Part shown: in pieces, positions 34,838 to 44,701 of the stretch
Numbering within the stretch: position 1 is the stretch's first letter
How the letters are laid out: each line of letters starts with the position of its first letter
DNA from: Chloroflexota bacterium
GTDB lineage: Bacteria; Chloroflexota; Anaerolineae; Aggregatilineales; Phototrophicaceae
Length of the DNA stretch: 64,000 bases
Reading direction: 5' to 3'
NCBI GenBank assembly: GCA_011523515.1
Contig: WTGO01000027.1
Coordinates: 1 to 64,000, forward strand
Notes under the pieces: model-generated
What the model saw: only the letters and a program-made list of their open reading frames with translations
The model's database searches: none
What the model was told of the DNA's origin: nothing
Made by a program: the position numbers and the translations under genes

Positions 34838-36274
34838 ATGAAGAAAATCTTCACAATTGTTTTGCTGCTCGCCTTTGCGCTGCTGGCCAACATGAGCTTG
34901 GTCACGGCGGACATGCACGACTGGTGGGCCGACGCAGCCGCGCCTTACGCCGGCGCGACCATCCGCGGCGTATCCGAAAGCACGCCGCCCTCGAATTACG
35001 TGGCCGATGTTCTGGCGGCGCAGTTCACAGAGCTGACGGGCATCAACGTCGAATTCGAGACGACGTCCTGGGATCAGATGTATTCCAAGGCGATCAACGA
35101 CATGGAAGCCAATACCGGCATCTATGACTTCGTTTACATTGAGCAGGACATCATCTATTCCTACCTGGCGCAGGATTATCTGGTCAACCTGACGCAATTC
35201 GCTGCTGACAACCCGGACCTGGCCTATGAAGGCTACGACGAAAGCGAATTCACCAGCTTCGCCGATTACTTCAAGAATGCTGACGGCGACCTCTTCGGCG
35301 TGCCGATGGAAGCCTTCGTCAAGGTCTATCTCTATCGCAAGGACCTCTTCGAGAATGCCGATATCATGGCCGCCTTTGAAGCCGAATATGGCTATCCGCT
35401 GGCGCCTGCCGAAAACTTCGACCAATATCGCGACAACGCCGAATTTTTCACCGGGTACGGCGAAAGCATGGACATGGACCTTTGGGGCACGACGGTGCAG
35501 GGCTCGACCGGTCACCCGGCTTCGACCTACGAATTCCTCGAGTCCATCGGTCCGTCCTTCGGCTTGTACAACTGGGGCATCAACCTGGATGCCGGCTCGG
35601 CCATGAGCGCCAATGGCGGCGCGCTGGACGGCGACACGGCTGTTGAGGCGCTGAGCTTCTGGCTGAGCATGCTGGAATTCGCCCCGCCCGAGGCCACGGC
35701 TAGCACTTGGGACGAAGTAGCGTCCACATTTGCCGCCGGCCGTGCCGCGCAGGGTTGGGTCTACGGCGAAAACGCTGCCTGGATCGCCACCGATGACAGC
35801 CGCTCGGCGGTCACCGGCAATGTCGGCGTTCGGCTGCCTGTCACGGCAGAGGGCGTCATTGAAGCGGCTGAAATGGGCGATGGCTACATCGGCTATTATG
35901 ACGGCGGTGCATTTGGCGTGCCGCATTCCTCGCGCAACAAGGAAGCGACGCTGCTTTGGCTGCAGTTCATCGGTCAGCAGTCGGTGCAGGCGGAATGGGC
36001 GGCCGCGGGCGCGCGCATTACCCACACGGCCACCTTCGACGATCCGCTGATCGCCGAGCAAGACGCCAAGGTTGATGGCTACTACACGCTCTTGGAAGAG
36101 CAGGGACCGCTGTTTGCCGGCGCGCCGCCCTTCCCCTTCCACGCGCAGGTACGCGAAGTCATCGATCCCTTCATCCAACGCGCCATCTTGGGCGAGCTGA
36201 GCCCGGCTGACGCGCTGTCGCAAGCCGCGGCCGCTGTGGACGAAGAACTGGACCGTCTGGGTTACGGCATGTAG
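34838..36274 (+). CDS. CUT1-type sugar ABC transporter substrate-binding protein
   Basis: 478 residues: signal peptide 1-24 (lysines, a Leu/Ala core, cleavage near VTA-DM) and an extracellular solute-binding family 1 fold. Typical segments are [20 protein letters not shown] near 68-87, [22 protein letters not shown] near 149-170 and [19 protein letters not shown] near 373-391. It captures an oligosaccharide or sugar outside the membrane. GGGAGA precedes the ATG. A strong terminator separates it from the permease genes, which would keep the binding protein in excess. Confidence 0.88.
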   Translation: MKKIFTIVLLLAFALLANMSLVTADMHDWWADAAAPYAGATIRGVSESTPPSNYVADVLAAQFTELTGINVEFETTSWDQMYSKAINDMEANTGIYDFVYIEQDIIYSYLAQDYLVNLTQFAADNPDLAYEGYDESEFTSFADYFKNADGDLFGVPMEAFVKVYLYRKDLFENADIMAAFEAEYGYPLAPAENFDQYRDNAEFFTGYGESMDMDLWGTTVQGSTGHPASTYEFLESIGPSFGLYNWGINLDAGSAMSANGGALDGDTAVEALSFWLSMLEFAPPEATASTWDEVASTFAAGRAAQGWVYGENAAWIATDDSRSAVTGNVGVRLPVTAEGVIEAAEMGDGYIGYYDGGAFGVPHSSRNKEATLLWLQFIGQQSVQAEWAAAGARITHTATFDDPLIAEQDAKVDGYYTLLEEQGPLFAGAPPFPFHAQVREVIDPFIQRAILGELSPADALSQAAAAVDEELDRLGYGM

Positions 36275-36294
36275 ACCGTTTCACCGAGTAATCG

Positions 36295-36327
36295 AACAGG
36301 GTGACGTATTCGTCACCCTGTTTTCTT
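36295..36327 (+). terminator. Rho-independent terminator/attenuator between binding protein and permease genes
   Basis: A perfect 12-base stem (AACAGGGTGACG with CGTCACCCTGTT), a TATT loop, then a T-rich run. Read-through would give the lower permease level that this kind of transporter needs. Confidence 0.85.
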
Positions 36328-36347
36328 ATCAAATGGGAATACAATAG

Positions 36348-37220
36348 ATGCGGAATCCGCGCACTGGCTGGCTGCTGCTCAGCCCTACTCTAATAGTGCT
36401 AATTATTTTCGGCTTTTTGCCTTTCGTATATGTTTTATTCGTCGGCTTTAACGAATGGAATATCTTCGCCGCCCAGGACGGCATGCGCTTCAACGGGCTG
36501 GACAACTTCCGCCGGCTGGTCTTTGATGACGACTTCTTGCACTCGGTCGGCTTGACGGCCAAGTTTGCGATTTTTGCGATCGCCAGCGAAGTCGTGCTGG
36601 GCTTCTTCCTGGCGCAGATGCTGACGCGCAAGTTCCCCGGCAAGTCCCTTTTTCGGATTATCCACACCTTTCCGCTGATGGTGGCGCCTATCGCCGTGGG
36701 CGCGATTTGGCGCTTGCTGGTGATCCCGGGTTTCGGACCGGTGCCATTTCTGCTCGACCGCTGGTTTGATATCGAATACCTCATCGGCACTTATCCCGAT
36801 CAGGCGCTGCTGACTTCGGTGATTATGGACATCTGGCACTGGACGCCCTTCGTGACGCTGACGATGCTGGCGGGCCTTTCGTCCATTCCCAGGGAGCCGG
36901 TGGAACAAGCGAAGGTGGACGGCGCCAACCGTTTTCAGGTCTTCTGGTACGTCACCCTGCCCTTCTTGCGGCCGGTGCTGCTGACGACCATATTCATCCG
37001 CATCATGGACGCGATCCGCACGGTGGACGAAGTCTGGATGCTGGCGGGCGGCGGGCCGGGCACGCGCTTCACTGGCATCTACATTTGGCGGGTGGTCTTC
37101 CCGCGCACGGATTATGGCTACGGTTCGTCCATATCCATCATCACTTTGTATCTGACCATCGTGCTCTGCTGGTTGCTGTTCATCGGCATATCGGGCCAGG
37201 GCAAGGACGAAGTCGAATGA
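36348..37220 (+). CDS. CUT1-type sugar ABC transporter permease (first subunit)
   Basis: 290 residues, six membrane segments. The cytoplasmic EAA-type loop [19 protein letters not shown] (near 184-202) contacts the ATPase. The N-terminal [19 protein letters not shown] is the first membrane segment. Its stop overlaps the next permease start by ATGA at 37217. No ATPase gene lies in the operon, so a shared MsmK/UgpC-type ATPase from elsewhere must power it (inference from known CUT1 systems). Confidence 0.9.
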   Translation: MRNPRTGWLLLSPTLIVLIIFGFLPFVYVLFVGFNEWNIFAAQDGMRFNGLDNFRRLVFDDDFLHSVGLTAKFAIFAIASEVVLGFFLAQMLTRKFPGKSLFRIIHTFPLMVAPIAVGAIWRLLVIPGFGPVPFLLDRWFDIEYLIGTYPDQALLTSVIMDIWHWTPFVTLTMLAGLSSIPREPVEQAKVDGANRFQVFWYVTLPFLRPVLLTTIFIRIMDAIRTVDEVWMLAGGGPGTRFTGIYIWRVVFPRTDYGYGSSISIITLYLTIVLCWLLFIGISGQGKDEVE

Positions 37221-38071
37221 CGACGACCTTGCGACAGCGCGTTTGGCGCTACGTGGCCACATACGGCTTCTGGGTCTTTATGACCTTGCTGACTCTGATT
37301 CCGATCTGGTGGATGTTCGTCACCTCCATGCGCAGCCGCGTCGAGCTATTCGCGCGCCCCAACCTGGCGATCAGCCGCATATTCCTCGAGAATTACAGCA
37401 ATGTGCTGGGCGACAGCAGCTTCCAGCGCTACATGAGCAATTCGCTATTGATCTCGACCGCCAATGCCTTGCTGGTGATGGTGCTGGCCCTGCTGGCGAC
37501 ATACGCGCTTTCACGCTACAAGCTGGTAGGCAAGGACAATATCTTTTTCTGGCTGATTACCAACCGCATGGCGCCGCCAGCCGCTTTTTTGCTGCCGCTA
37601 TTCCTCATGTTCACGCGCAGCTTCCGCATTGGCGACTGGACCCTATTTGATACGCAGCTCGGCTTGATTCTGCTTTATTGCGTCTTCAACCTGCCCTTTG
37701 CAATCTGGCTGCTGAAAGGCGTGGTAGACGGCATTCCCATCGAGCTCGATGACGCCGCCATGATTGATGGCGCCGGTCTCTGGGGTGTGCTGCGCCATGT
37801 CATCGTGCCGCTGGCGGCGCCCGGCCTGGCGGTCACCGCAATTCTGAGCTGGATTTTCGCCTGGAACGAATACCTGTTTGCGGCGAATCTCACCAGCGTG
37901 CAAGCGCGCACCATCACAACGGCCCTGGCGGAGTTCGTGACTGTCACCGGCACCAATTGGGGCGAGCTGGCGGCCATGTCGATGCTGACGCTGATTCCCT
38001 CCGCCATCATCGTGATCTTTGCGCAGCGCTATATCGTTATGGGTTTGACCTTCGGCGCGGTGAAGGAATAA
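37217..38071 (+). CDS. CUT1-type sugar ABC transporter permease (second subunit)
   Basis: 284 residues from the ATG at 37217. Six membrane segments; the EAA loop is [19 protein letters not shown] (near 173-191), and the C-terminus [10 protein letters not shown] is the family ending. The frame that starts at 37085 runs inside the upstream gene and is rejected. It is followed after four bases by a small membrane protein. Partner of the first permease for import of the sugar bound by the 34838 protein. Confidence 0.9.
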   Translation: MTTTLRQRVWRYVATYGFWVFMTLLTLIPIWWMFVTSMRSRVELFARPNLAISRIFLENYSNVLGDSSFQRYMSNSLLISTANALLVMVLALLATYALSRYKLVGKDNIFFWLITNRMAPPAAFLLPLFLMFTRSFRIGDWTLFDTQLGLILLYCVFNLPFAIWLLKGVVDGIPIELDDAAMIDGAGLWGVLRHVIVPLAAPGLAVTAILSWIFAWNEYLFAANLTSVQARTITTALAEFVTVTGTNWGELAAMSMLTLIPSAIIVIFAQRYIVMGLTFGAVKE

Positions 38072-38075
38072 GGCC

Positions 38076-38276
38076 ATGGAAGAGCGTCCGGACAATTCCA
38101 AACGCGACGGCTTCCTGCCCTTCTATACCAACGCTTTTGATCGCGTCTTCATCAGCGCGGTGATCTTGATCGGCATTCATCTGCTCTGGCTGCGCTTCAT
38201 GGAGCCGGCGCTGCCGATCGAAGTGGCGACGGTTATCTCGCTGGCGATTGGTGTTGTCGTGGTGCGGCGGGGCTGA
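38076..38276 (+). CDS. Small two-helix membrane protein at the end of the transporter operon
   Basis: 66 residues. Two hydrophobic stretches, VFISAVILIGIHLLWLRFM (24-42) and VATVISLAIGVVVV (50-63), form a likely hairpin in the membrane. A short polar N-terminus precedes them. The gene is four bases after the permease stop, so it is probably co-translated. I know no firm family; small membrane subunits of this kind occur beside glycerol-type CUT1 transporters. It may stabilise the permease pair. It faces the convergent second transporter with four bases between. Confidence 0.6.
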   Translation: MEERPDNSKRDGFLPFYTNAFDRVFISAVILIGIHLLWLRFMEPALPIEVATVISLAIGVVVVRRG

Positions 38277-38280
38277 CTGG

Positions 38281-39162
38281 TCATTTGCCCGAGCCGGCTG
38301 TCAAGCCTCCGATGAGCCGGTCTTGAAACACTCCGGATATCACCAGAATCGGCAGAATCGTCAGCATGGTGGCGGCGGTGATAATTTCCCAAGGGAAGGA
38401 GTATTCGCCCGGGAAGAGCGAGATGCCGACCGGCGCCGTGCGCATGAAGTTGTCGCTCATCAGCACCAGCGAGAGCGGGAATTCGTTCCAGGAGAAGACA
38501 AAGACGATGAGCCCGGTGGAGATGAGACCGGGCACGGAAAGCGGCAAGATGATGCTCCAGAATATGCGCAGGCTGGATGCGCCGTCGACCCGCGCCGCAT
38601 CCTCGATTTCCCGCGGCACAGTCTGAAAGAAGTTGGACAGAATCCAGATGGCGATAGGCAAGTAGAGGCCCGTGTGCCCGATGATCAATCCCGGATACGT
38701 GTTGATTAAGCGCAAGTCCAGGAACATGCTGAAGAGCGAGGGCAGCAGAGCCAGCGGCGGAAACATCGACATGGCCAGAATCAGAATGAGAATGAGGTTG
38801 CGGCCACGGTAGGTCAGGCGTCCCAGCGAATATCCCGCCAGCCCGCCGCAAGCCAGAATGATGACTGTGGTGGTCGTCGCGACTATGGCGCTGTTAAGAA
38901 TGAAGCGCAGTAGTTCCGGCGTTTCCGTTAAGATATTGAGATAGTTTTCCAAGGTAGCCGGCTGCGGCAGATAGACCACGGGCCAAGCGTAGATATCAGC
39001 CTCTTCTTTAATTGAGGTCAGGAAAAGCCAGACCGTAGGAAAGAAGGAGATGATAACCGTCAATGCAGCGACGGCATAAAAGACCCAAGATGCTTTCTTT
39101 CGCCTGGCGGTGAAGCCGGCCGGGCTACGATTCGCGCCGATTTTTCGGCTGGCAATTAGCAC
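38281..39162 (-). CDS. CUT1-type sugar ABC transporter permease, second system, C-type subunit
   Basis: 293 residues, GTG start sharing one base with the upstream permease stop (TAGTG). Six membrane segments. The EAA loop is QTVPREIEDAARVDGASSLRI, near 189-209. It ends SGVFQDRLIGGLTAGSGK, with the usual GLTAGAVKG-like tail. It belongs to the second, minus-strand CUT1 importer (binding protein 40110-41384, partner 39162-40031). It meets the first importer tail to tail. Confidence 0.9.
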   Translation of the reverse strand: MLIASRKIGANRSPAGFTARRKKASWVFYAVAALTVIISFFPTVWLFLTSIKEEADIYAWPVVYLPQPATLENYLNILTETPELLRFILNSAIVATTTTVIILACGGLAGYSLGRLTYRGRNLILILILAMSMFPPLALLPSLFSMFLDLRLINTYPGLIIGHTGLYLPIAIWILSNFFQTVPREIEDAARVDGASSLRIFWSIILPLSVPGLISTGLIVFVFSWNEFPLSLVLMSDNFMRTAPVGISLFPGEYSFPWEIITAATMLTILPILVISGVFQDRLIGGLTAGSGK

Positions 39163-40031
39163 TAGTCCGCGCTCCGCAAGGTGAAGATATATATGATGCT
39201 GATGGCCAAGATGATGATGAATTGAATGATGATGGCGGCGGAACCCAGGTTGAAGTTGACATATTGAAATATGGCGCGATAGGAGTAGAGCGAAAGCGTT
39301 TCAGTGGAGGTCAGTGGACCGCCGTCAGTGAGGTTGAAGGGCAATTCAAAGGTGCGCATGGCATCCATGGTGCGCAGCAGCACAGACACCATGATAGCCG
39401 GCCGTAGCAAAGGCAGCGTCAAATGACGGAAGGCTGTCCAGCGATTGGTTCCATCAACGTTTCCCGCTTCGTAGAGATCGTCGGGAATGGTCTGCAGGCC
39501 CGCTAGCAACAGGAGCGCCATGAATGAGCTGGTCTTCCAGATCGAGACAAACATCATCGACGCCATGGCGGTGGGGATCGCCCCCAGCCAATTAATGCGC
39601 TCGACGGCGAGACCGGTGTCGGTCAAGATCGAGTTGAACAGGCCGAATTCGGTATTGAACATCCAGCGCCATATCAAGGCGTTGAGCGCGGTTGGCAAGG
39701 CCCAGGGAAACAGAACCGCCATCCGCACCAGCCCTTTCCCTCGGAACTGCCGGTTGAGCACCAGCGCCAGACCGATGCCGACGACCAGTTCGATTGGCAC
39801 GGTGACGGCGGTGAAGACTATTGTATTGTTCAGCGACGTGATGAAGCGAGGGGTTTTCAGCAAGCGCTGATAGTTCGCCAGGCCAGCGAATTCGTAGTCG
39901 TAGAAGATGCTGGTGCTGTTGCGCCCGAAACTCAGGACGATGGTCTGGATAATGGGAAATAGGAGAACGAAAGCGATGATAAGCAGGGCAGGCACAAGGA
40001 AGAAGCGGCCTGCCCGATTGGCTTGTTTCAT
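39162..40031 (-). CDS. CUT1-type sugar ABC transporter permease, second system, B-type subunit
   Basis: 289 residues, six membrane segments. The EAA loop is QTIPDDLYEAGNVDGTNRW (near 189-207), with the conserved DG. The N-terminus FFLVPALLIIAFVLLFPI is the first transmembrane helix. It pairs with the 38281 permease, whose GTG overlaps its stop. A 78-base spacer with a strong hairpin separates it from the binding-protein gene. Confidence 0.9.
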   Translation of the reverse strand: MKQANRAGRFFLVPALLIIAFVLLFPIIQTIVLSFGRNSTSIFYDYEFAGLANYQRLLKTPRFITSLNNTIVFTAVTVPIELVVGIGLALVLNRQFRGKGLVRMAVLFPWALPTALNALIWRWMFNTEFGLFNSILTDTGLAVERINWLGAIPTAMASMMFVSIWKTSSFMALLLLAGLQTIPDDLYEAGNVDGTNRWTAFRHLTLPLLRPAIMVSVLLRTMDAMRTFELPFNLTDGGPLTSTETLSLYSYRAIFQYVNFNLGSAAIIIQFIIILAISIIYIFTLRSAD

Positions 40032-40060
40032 GGCGGGTTCGTTGTCCGGCTGTCAGTGCA

Positions 40061-40103
40061 GCAAGCGGGGACGCAATCAAACCATGCGCGCCCCCGCGCT
40101 TGC
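40061..40103 (-). terminator. GC-rich stem-loop between binding-protein and permease genes
   Basis: GCAAGCGCGGGG pairs with CCCCGCTTGC across a 21-base loop. There is no T-run, so it is more likely an mRNA-stabilising or processing hairpin than a true terminator. Its place matches the terminators after the other two binding-protein genes. Confidence 0.45.
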
Positions 40104-40109
40104 CTTAGC

Positions 40110-41384
40110 TCAAGGCATCAGAGACAGAATCTGCGCTTCGGCATCGGCCATGGCCTGTTCGGGCGTCTTCTCCCCGAGCAATGCCGCCGATATTTCAGTC
40201 TGCATGATCTCGGAGATTTCGGGATAGGCTGTGCCGGTCTGCGCTGATGGACGCGCGAAGGCGTAGACGAAGTTGGCGCCCAGGGCCGCTACACCCGGCG
40301 CTTCTTCGGCGATGCGCTCATCATCGTAAACGGCGGGACGCGTCGGCACCTTGCCTTGGATCAAACCGGCCTGCACCTGCGATTCGTAACTGGTGAAGCA
40401 CTTGATGAAGTCGGCTGCCGCTTCGACATTCTCCGAATGCTTGTTGACCGCCAGCAAGAAGCCACCGATGACCGTTGTATTGGTCATGTCGTTGCCTTCA
40501 AAGTAAGGCACACGGGTGAATTCCACCGCGTCTTTCACCGGTGAATCATCGGCCGTCAGCGGCGCCAGCACGAAGTCTTGCACCATCAAGAAGACCGCGC
40601 GTTCCTGCTGGAAGAGCAAGCGCGCGTCGTTGGGCCGGAAGGTCAAGATGCTCTCCGGCGCGACGCCGGACTCCAGCATGCCCACCATAGTTGACAGCGA
40701 CTTGACGCCGGCTTCGTTGTTGATGGCCAAGTCACCGTCGGCGTCAAAGAAGGTACCGCCGGCGCCCTGGAAGAAAGCCAGCCAATTCATGAACAAGCCT
40801 TCGATCTTGGCCCACATGGAAATGAAACCGGCCAGATCAGGGTTGCCTTCACCTTCGACGACAGTCTCGGCGGCCGCGATCAGACCCTCCCAGGTGCTCG
40901 GCACATCCAGGCTGTATTTCTCCAACAAGTCGGCGCGATAGAAGAGGTGAATGCCGTCGATATAGAGGGGAATGGCGAAGGTGTGGCCATCAACTTGCGC
41001 CGCCGCCAGGAAGCCTGGGATGTATTCGGCAAGCGCCTCGTCGCCGAAGTATTCTTCGATTGGCGCAATCCAGCCGCGGGCCGCGAAGTCGCCCGGCCAA
41101 ATGACATCCACCGCAATGATATCCGGCTTGGAGTTGCGGGCGGTGAAATTGGTCACGTAAATGCTGCGCGACTCGTTGGGCACATCTGAGATGCGTTCCC
41201 ACTCGACGCTGATGCCGCCGACTTCTTCCTCGCAGGCTTCAATGAGGACGGGCGCGGCATCGCCAAAACCGCGAGCCCCAATCGACAAAGTAAGCTCGAC
41301 GCTATCCTGCGCGGAGGCAGGCAGCAGCAAGATTAGACCAAGCAACACTAAAACAAGAACCATACAGCTTCGTTTTGAAAACAT
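40110..41384 (-). CDS. CUT1-type sugar ABC transporter substrate-binding protein, second system
   Basis: 424 residues: signal peptide 1-25 (ending PASAQD) and an extracellular solute-binding family 1 fold. Segments such as ISVEWERISDVPNESRSIYV and AFIVSMWAK-like AGFISMWAKIEGLFMNW are typical, and YFEGNDMTNTTVIGGFLLAVNKHSENVEAAADFIKCF is the late hinge region. AAAGGAGAG precedes the ATG. A TATACT -10 box lies at 41488-41483 on the minus strand with a weak TTGGGA 19 bases before it. The sulfatase gene upstream, on the same strand, suggests sulfated-glycan products as ligand (inference). Confidence 0.88.
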   Translation of the reverse strand: MFSKRSCMVLVLVLLGLILLLPASAQDSVELTLSIGARGFGDAAPVLIEACEEEVGGISVEWERISDVPNESRSIYVTNFTARNSKPDIIAVDVIWPGDFAARGWIAPIEEYFGDEALAEYIPGFLAAAQVDGHTFAIPLYIDGIHLFYRADLLEKYSLDVPSTWEGLIAAAETVVEGEGNPDLAGFISMWAKIEGLFMNWLAFFQGAGGTFFDADGDLAINNEAGVKSLSTMVGMLESGVAPESILTFRPNDARLLFQQERAVFLMVQDFVLAPLTADDSPVKDAVEFTRVPYFEGNDMTNTTVIGGFLLAVNKHSENVEAAADFIKCFTSYESQVQAGLIQGKVPTRPAVYDDERIAEEAPGVAALGANFVYAFARPSAQTGTAYPEISEIMQTEISAALLGEKTPEQAMADAEAQILSLMP

Positions 41385-41532
41385 ATCAGCCTCTCCTTTG
41401 AGTTAGCTTCAAATAAACGGACAACCTTGGCGTGCCACGCAGATGCTGCGTCGGGTAACGTCGTCAGATGGTTCAATGTGGGAGTATACCAAGTTTAGGG
41501 CAGCGAATCCCAATTTTGATTCGGCAAGGCAC

Positions 41533-43266
41533 TTAGGCCCCGGCGATGCGCGGCATCCAGAGCGGCTCCAAACCCCAGCGGCTGAAGAGCAACGCCCGCA
41601 CCATCTCGGCGCGTTTGTCGCGCTGAGCCGGCTCGTCCCACAGATTCCGCGACCGCCCTGCATCCTGCGCCAGGTCGAACAACTCAAATTGATCCGACGC
41701 CGGGTCGAAGCGGATTTGCCAAGGCCCCAGGTTGCAGCTCTTAAGGTACATGGCGGCCGACTTATGCGGCTGCGACAGGCTCTCGGCCGTCATGCGCTCT
41801 TCCTTCTGTATCTCGGCGCGCAGGAAAGCCTCGCTTAGCTGGGCGCGCAGGTCGGCGTCCGCCCACAAGTTGTTGACTTCGCCCGGATCGTTCTGCAGGT
41901 CATAGATTTCGCCGTAGTCGCGCCCGTAATACAACGTCAGCTTGTAGCGCTGGTCGATGAAAGTCTTGACGTGCAGGGTGGTAGGCTGATGGCGATTTTC
42001 GATGATGATATGCTCGCGGGCGCCGGATTCGTCGCCACACCAAACCGCCTCTTGACCCTCGCCAGTCATCTCCTCAGGGACGGCGATGCCACCATATTCG
42101 AGGAAGGTGGGCGCGTAATCAACCAGCGATTGCAGGCTATGGCTGAGGCGCCCGGCCGGGATGCGACCCGGCAAGCGGGCAATCATGGGCACACGGATGC
42201 CGTCGTCATAGTGAAACGGGCCTTTGGCGATCAAGCCGTGCTGACCGAAGCAGTGCCCGTGATCGCTGGTAAAGACAACCAGCGTATTTTCAACCAAGTC
42301 CAGGTCCTCCAAGTGGTCGACGATGGCGCCGATGTACTTGTCCATGCAGCTGACCATGCCGTAGTAGCAGGCGATGTCTTTCGCCAGTTCATCGCGGTCA
42401 TGCAAGTGCGAGTGAAAGCCGTGGCAGCCGGCGCCGTTAGGTTCCTGCCAGGCGGTGAAATCGGGATCGGTCTGCTGCGTCAGTTGCAGGTGCGGCGGAC
42501 TGTTGTCGTGCTCGCCGGGAGTGATTGCCGGCACAGTAATCTCGGCAGGATCGTACATCGTATCCCATGGCTCCGGCACGAGGTATTTGGGATGAGGATC
42601 AAAGAAGCTGGCCCATAGGAAAAACGGTTCGTCAGCGTCATGGTATTGCGAGATGAGGGACTGGCTGCGCTCGGCGATCCAGGCATTGTAATGATATTGC
42701 TCGGGGATCAGCCATTTCCGCCGCTGCGATTCGACGTGGCCGGTCGGCCGCAAGAAATAGTCGCGCCAATTGCTCAAGCCCTTTTCTTCCATCCATAGCG
42801 CATAATGCTGACCCACGTGGGATTCGTCGGTGTGATTGCGCGCCAGCTCGACATGGTCGAAGCCGTAGAAGGGACCTTCAAAGTCCGCCCAGAAGTCGAG
42901 GTCTTGCAGGGTGGGATAGGCTTCCAGCGATGGGTATTCGTCGGTGGATTGCAGGGGCTGGAAATGCGCTTTGCCCACCAGCGCGGTACGGTAGCCGGCC
43001 TCGCCAAGTATTTCGCCGATGGTGCGTTCGCTCTCCGGCAGCTTGGTGCCGAGCGAGTAGGCGCCATGCTGGGAAGGGTATTTGCCCGTGATCATGCTGC
43101 TGCGAGTGGGGGTGCAGGTGGGGTTGGGGCAATAGGCGCGGGTGAAGGTACTGCCTTGGGCGGCAAGGCGATCGAGAGCAGGCGTCTGAATCTCGGGATT
43201 CAATTGCCCCAGCGTATTCCAGTGCTGTTGGTCGGATGTGATTAGCAAGATATTGAGTTTGGACAT
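41533..43266 (-). CDS. Sulfatase (type I, formylglycine-dependent)
   Basis: 577 residues, alkaline-phosphatase superfamily. The maturation motif is C51-T-P-T-R55 in NPTCTPTRSSMITGKYPS, where the Cys becomes formylglycine. Metal-site residues include Asp12 (TSDQQHWNT) and the SDHGHCFGQHG segment near 330-340. The length and HFQP-type loop suit choline-sulfatase/arylsulfatase-like or glycan sulfatases. No signal peptide, so it would act in the cytoplasm on imported substrate. No maturase is in the window. It lies upstream of the second sugar importer on the same strand. Confidence 0.9.
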   Translation of the reverse strand: MSKLNILLITSDQQHWNTLGQLNPEIQTPALDRLAAQGSTFTRAYCPNPTCTPTRSSMITGKYPSQHGAYSLGTKLPESERTIGEILGEAGYRTALVGKAHFQPLQSTDEYPSLEAYPTLQDLDFWADFEGPFYGFDHVELARNHTDESHVGQHYALWMEEKGLSNWRDYFLRPTGHVESQRRKWLIPEQYHYNAWIAERSQSLISQYHDADEPFFLWASFFDPHPKYLVPEPWDTMYDPAEITVPAITPGEHDNSPPHLQLTQQTDPDFTAWQEPNGAGCHGFHSHLHDRDELAKDIACYYGMVSCMDKYIGAIVDHLEDLDLVENTLVVFTSDHGHCFGQHGLIAKGPFHYDDGIRVPMIARLPGRIPAGRLSHSLQSLVDYAPTFLEYGGIAVPEEMTGEGQEAVWCGDESGAREHIIIENRHQPTTLHVKTFIDQRYKLTLYYGRDYGEIYDLQNDPGEVNNLWADADLRAQLSEAFLRAEIQKEERMTAESLSQPHKSAAMYLKSCNLGPWQIRFDPASDQFELFDLAQDAGRSRNLWDEPAQRDKRAEMVRALLFSRWGLEPLWMPRIAGA

Positions 43267-43290
43267 GAGCCTTTGCTTTCACCGAATGTA

Positions 43291-43315
43291 ACTCATAGTC
43301 TATCGACTAATAGTC
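43291..43315 (+). promoter_or_regulatory. C-box operator of the controller gene
   Basis: Two tandem half-palindromic sites, ACTCATAGTC and GACTAATAGTC, separated by four bases, end 23 bases before the controller ATG. They match the GACT-n3-AGTC repeats bound by restriction-modification controller proteins, which first activate and then repress their own transcription. Confidence 0.75.
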
Positions 43316-43338
43316 CGCATTCGCAAAGAATAGAGTCC

Positions 43339-43623
43339 ATGAGCTACGATAAAAATGAGTCCCGATTCTTACTGAAAATCGGTCAGCGCATTCGAATACT
43401 CCGCGAGACGCACAATATGACGCAGGAGCAGTTGTCATTCAAGTGTGGATTACATCGTACATACATAAGCAGTGTCGAACGGGGTGAACGCAATATCGCA
43501 TTGATTAATTTGGAGAAGATTCTGGCTGCGCTTCAGGTCTCATTAGCTCAATTCTTTACTGACTTGCCAGATGAAGAAAGCGAGACTAATGAACCGAAAA
43601 TGGGGAATCCCTCCAGCGAATAA
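43339..43623 (+). CDS. Controller (C) protein of a restriction-modification system, XRE family
   Basis: 94 residues from the ATG at 43339. The helix-turn-helix is MTQEQLSFKCGLHRTYISSVERGERN (near 30-55), with ISSVERG as the recognition helix end. Then LEKILAALQVSLAQFF completes the fold, followed by an acidic tail. A C-box lies directly upstream and the restriction gene overlaps the 3' end, so this is the usual timing circuit that delays nuclease synthesis after entry into a new host. The longer frame from 43273 would run across the C-box and is rejected. Confidence 0.85.
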   Translation: MSYDKNESRFLLKIGQRIRILRETHNMTQEQLSFKCGLHRTYISSVERGERNIALINLEKILAALQVSLAQFFTDLPDEESETNEPKMGNPSSE

Positions 43624-44701
43624 ATCTGCTTTGACCACGCCAACACAGCTTGCAACGAGATTGCAGACATTAATAGGTCGAGAATTTCCACTCACCCGTA
43701 AATCAAGGACAGACGGATCGAATCTTCGAAAGCTGGTTGCAGCAACACTAATAAATCATCCGTTACCAGAACCTGCGAAAAGCCAAGACTATGAAGTAGT
43801 ACCTCCGAGGAAAAAAGGTGTTCCGAAGATACTGCGTGAGTTCATAGATACTTACATTGTTACGACTGGCAACTCATATAACTTACAGGTGTGGAACCGG
43901 AATCCTTCGAGTGAATCTGTTCAGGTGAGGTATTCTAATGGCAGCATACTTTCTGCCAGAGATGTCCGCTTTGTATTTGTTCCCATTGATCCAATTACAA
44001 AGTTGATCCAGTCTGTAATTGTACTTTCGCCTGACTACATACACGCGAAATTCGGCCCATTCGGAAAACCTACAATTAAGCATCAGCTGATTGTCCCTGG
44101 GACAGCTCGAGATGCAATCCTGTCGCTAAATCCACCTGTCTTTGTTGGAACTGACACGAATGGAGTTGAGGCACTAGTGACTTCTTCTTATGCAGTGCCC
44201 ACTGCAAGCATCCATGATGCACCACAAGCTGGAAAGGTATTTGGTATTACGCTTGTAGCTGAGATGGTTTCGCAACATCTTTTGGGCATGACAATCCCGC
44301 CCGGCGCTACAAAGAACAGAGGACAAGCATTGGAAAAGGTCGCGGCTAGATTGTTAGGCTATACAAAACGGGAAGCGCTACTGGCTGGTGGATATCCCGA
44401 TATCCTGAATCAACTTCTTGAAGTAAAGATTCAGGATTCATCAACAGTTGACCTAGGTCTTTACAGTCCGCAGTTCGAGGAGATATTGCCTGCTGTCCCG
44501 AAAGTGACTACGCGGGATGTAAGGTACCTTATAGCACTAATGGACGCCGACGTGAGTGGCATTGCCGGGTTGATTATTTGTGCAGGCGCAGATCTTGGGA
44601 AGCACTTCACATATGTTGCTGAAGAGAGCTATAAATGTCAGCGATCCATACCAATGGAATTTTTCAAGTCGCTAAAGGGTACGAGTGTCTTCAATCCTTA
44701 G
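43589..44701 (+). CDS. Type II restriction endonuclease, PD-(D/E)xK fold, specificity unknown
   Basis: About 370 residues; ATG at 43589 (GAG upstream) or at 43571, both inside the controller gene's 3' end. The catalytic motif is PDILNQLLEVK, giving Asp271, Glu278 and Lys280, preceded by ENR-like KNRGQALEKVAARLLGY, the helix that often carries the first acidic residue. The rest resembles no nuclease I can name. Position after the controller and before a convergent adenine methyltransferase (11-base overlap) supports the assignment strongly. The gene is visibly AT-richer than the surroundings, a mark of transfer. Confidence 0.75.
   Translation: MNRKWGIPPANKSALTTPTQLATRLQTLIGREFPLTRKSRTDGSNLRKLVAATLINHPLPEPAKSQDYEVVPPRKKGVPKILREFIDTYIVTTGNSYNLQVWNRNPSSESVQVRYSNGSILSARDVRFVFVPIDPITKLIQSVIVLSPDYIHAKFGPFGKPTIKHQLIVPGTARDAILSLNPPVFVGTDTNGVEALVTSSYAVPTASIHDAPQAGKVFGITLVAEMVSQHLLGMTIPPGATKNRGQALEKVAARLLGYTKREALLAGGYPDILNQLLEVKIQDSSTVDLGLYSPQFEEILPAVPKVTTRDVRYLIALMDADVSGIAGLIICAGADLGKHFTYVAEESYKCQRSIPMEFFKSLKGTSVFNP

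Noticed and set aside
34802-36223. A 473-codon open frame on the minus strand
   Set aside because: It is antisense to the intact sugar-binding protein gene, shows no domain and arises from GC-rich codon usage.
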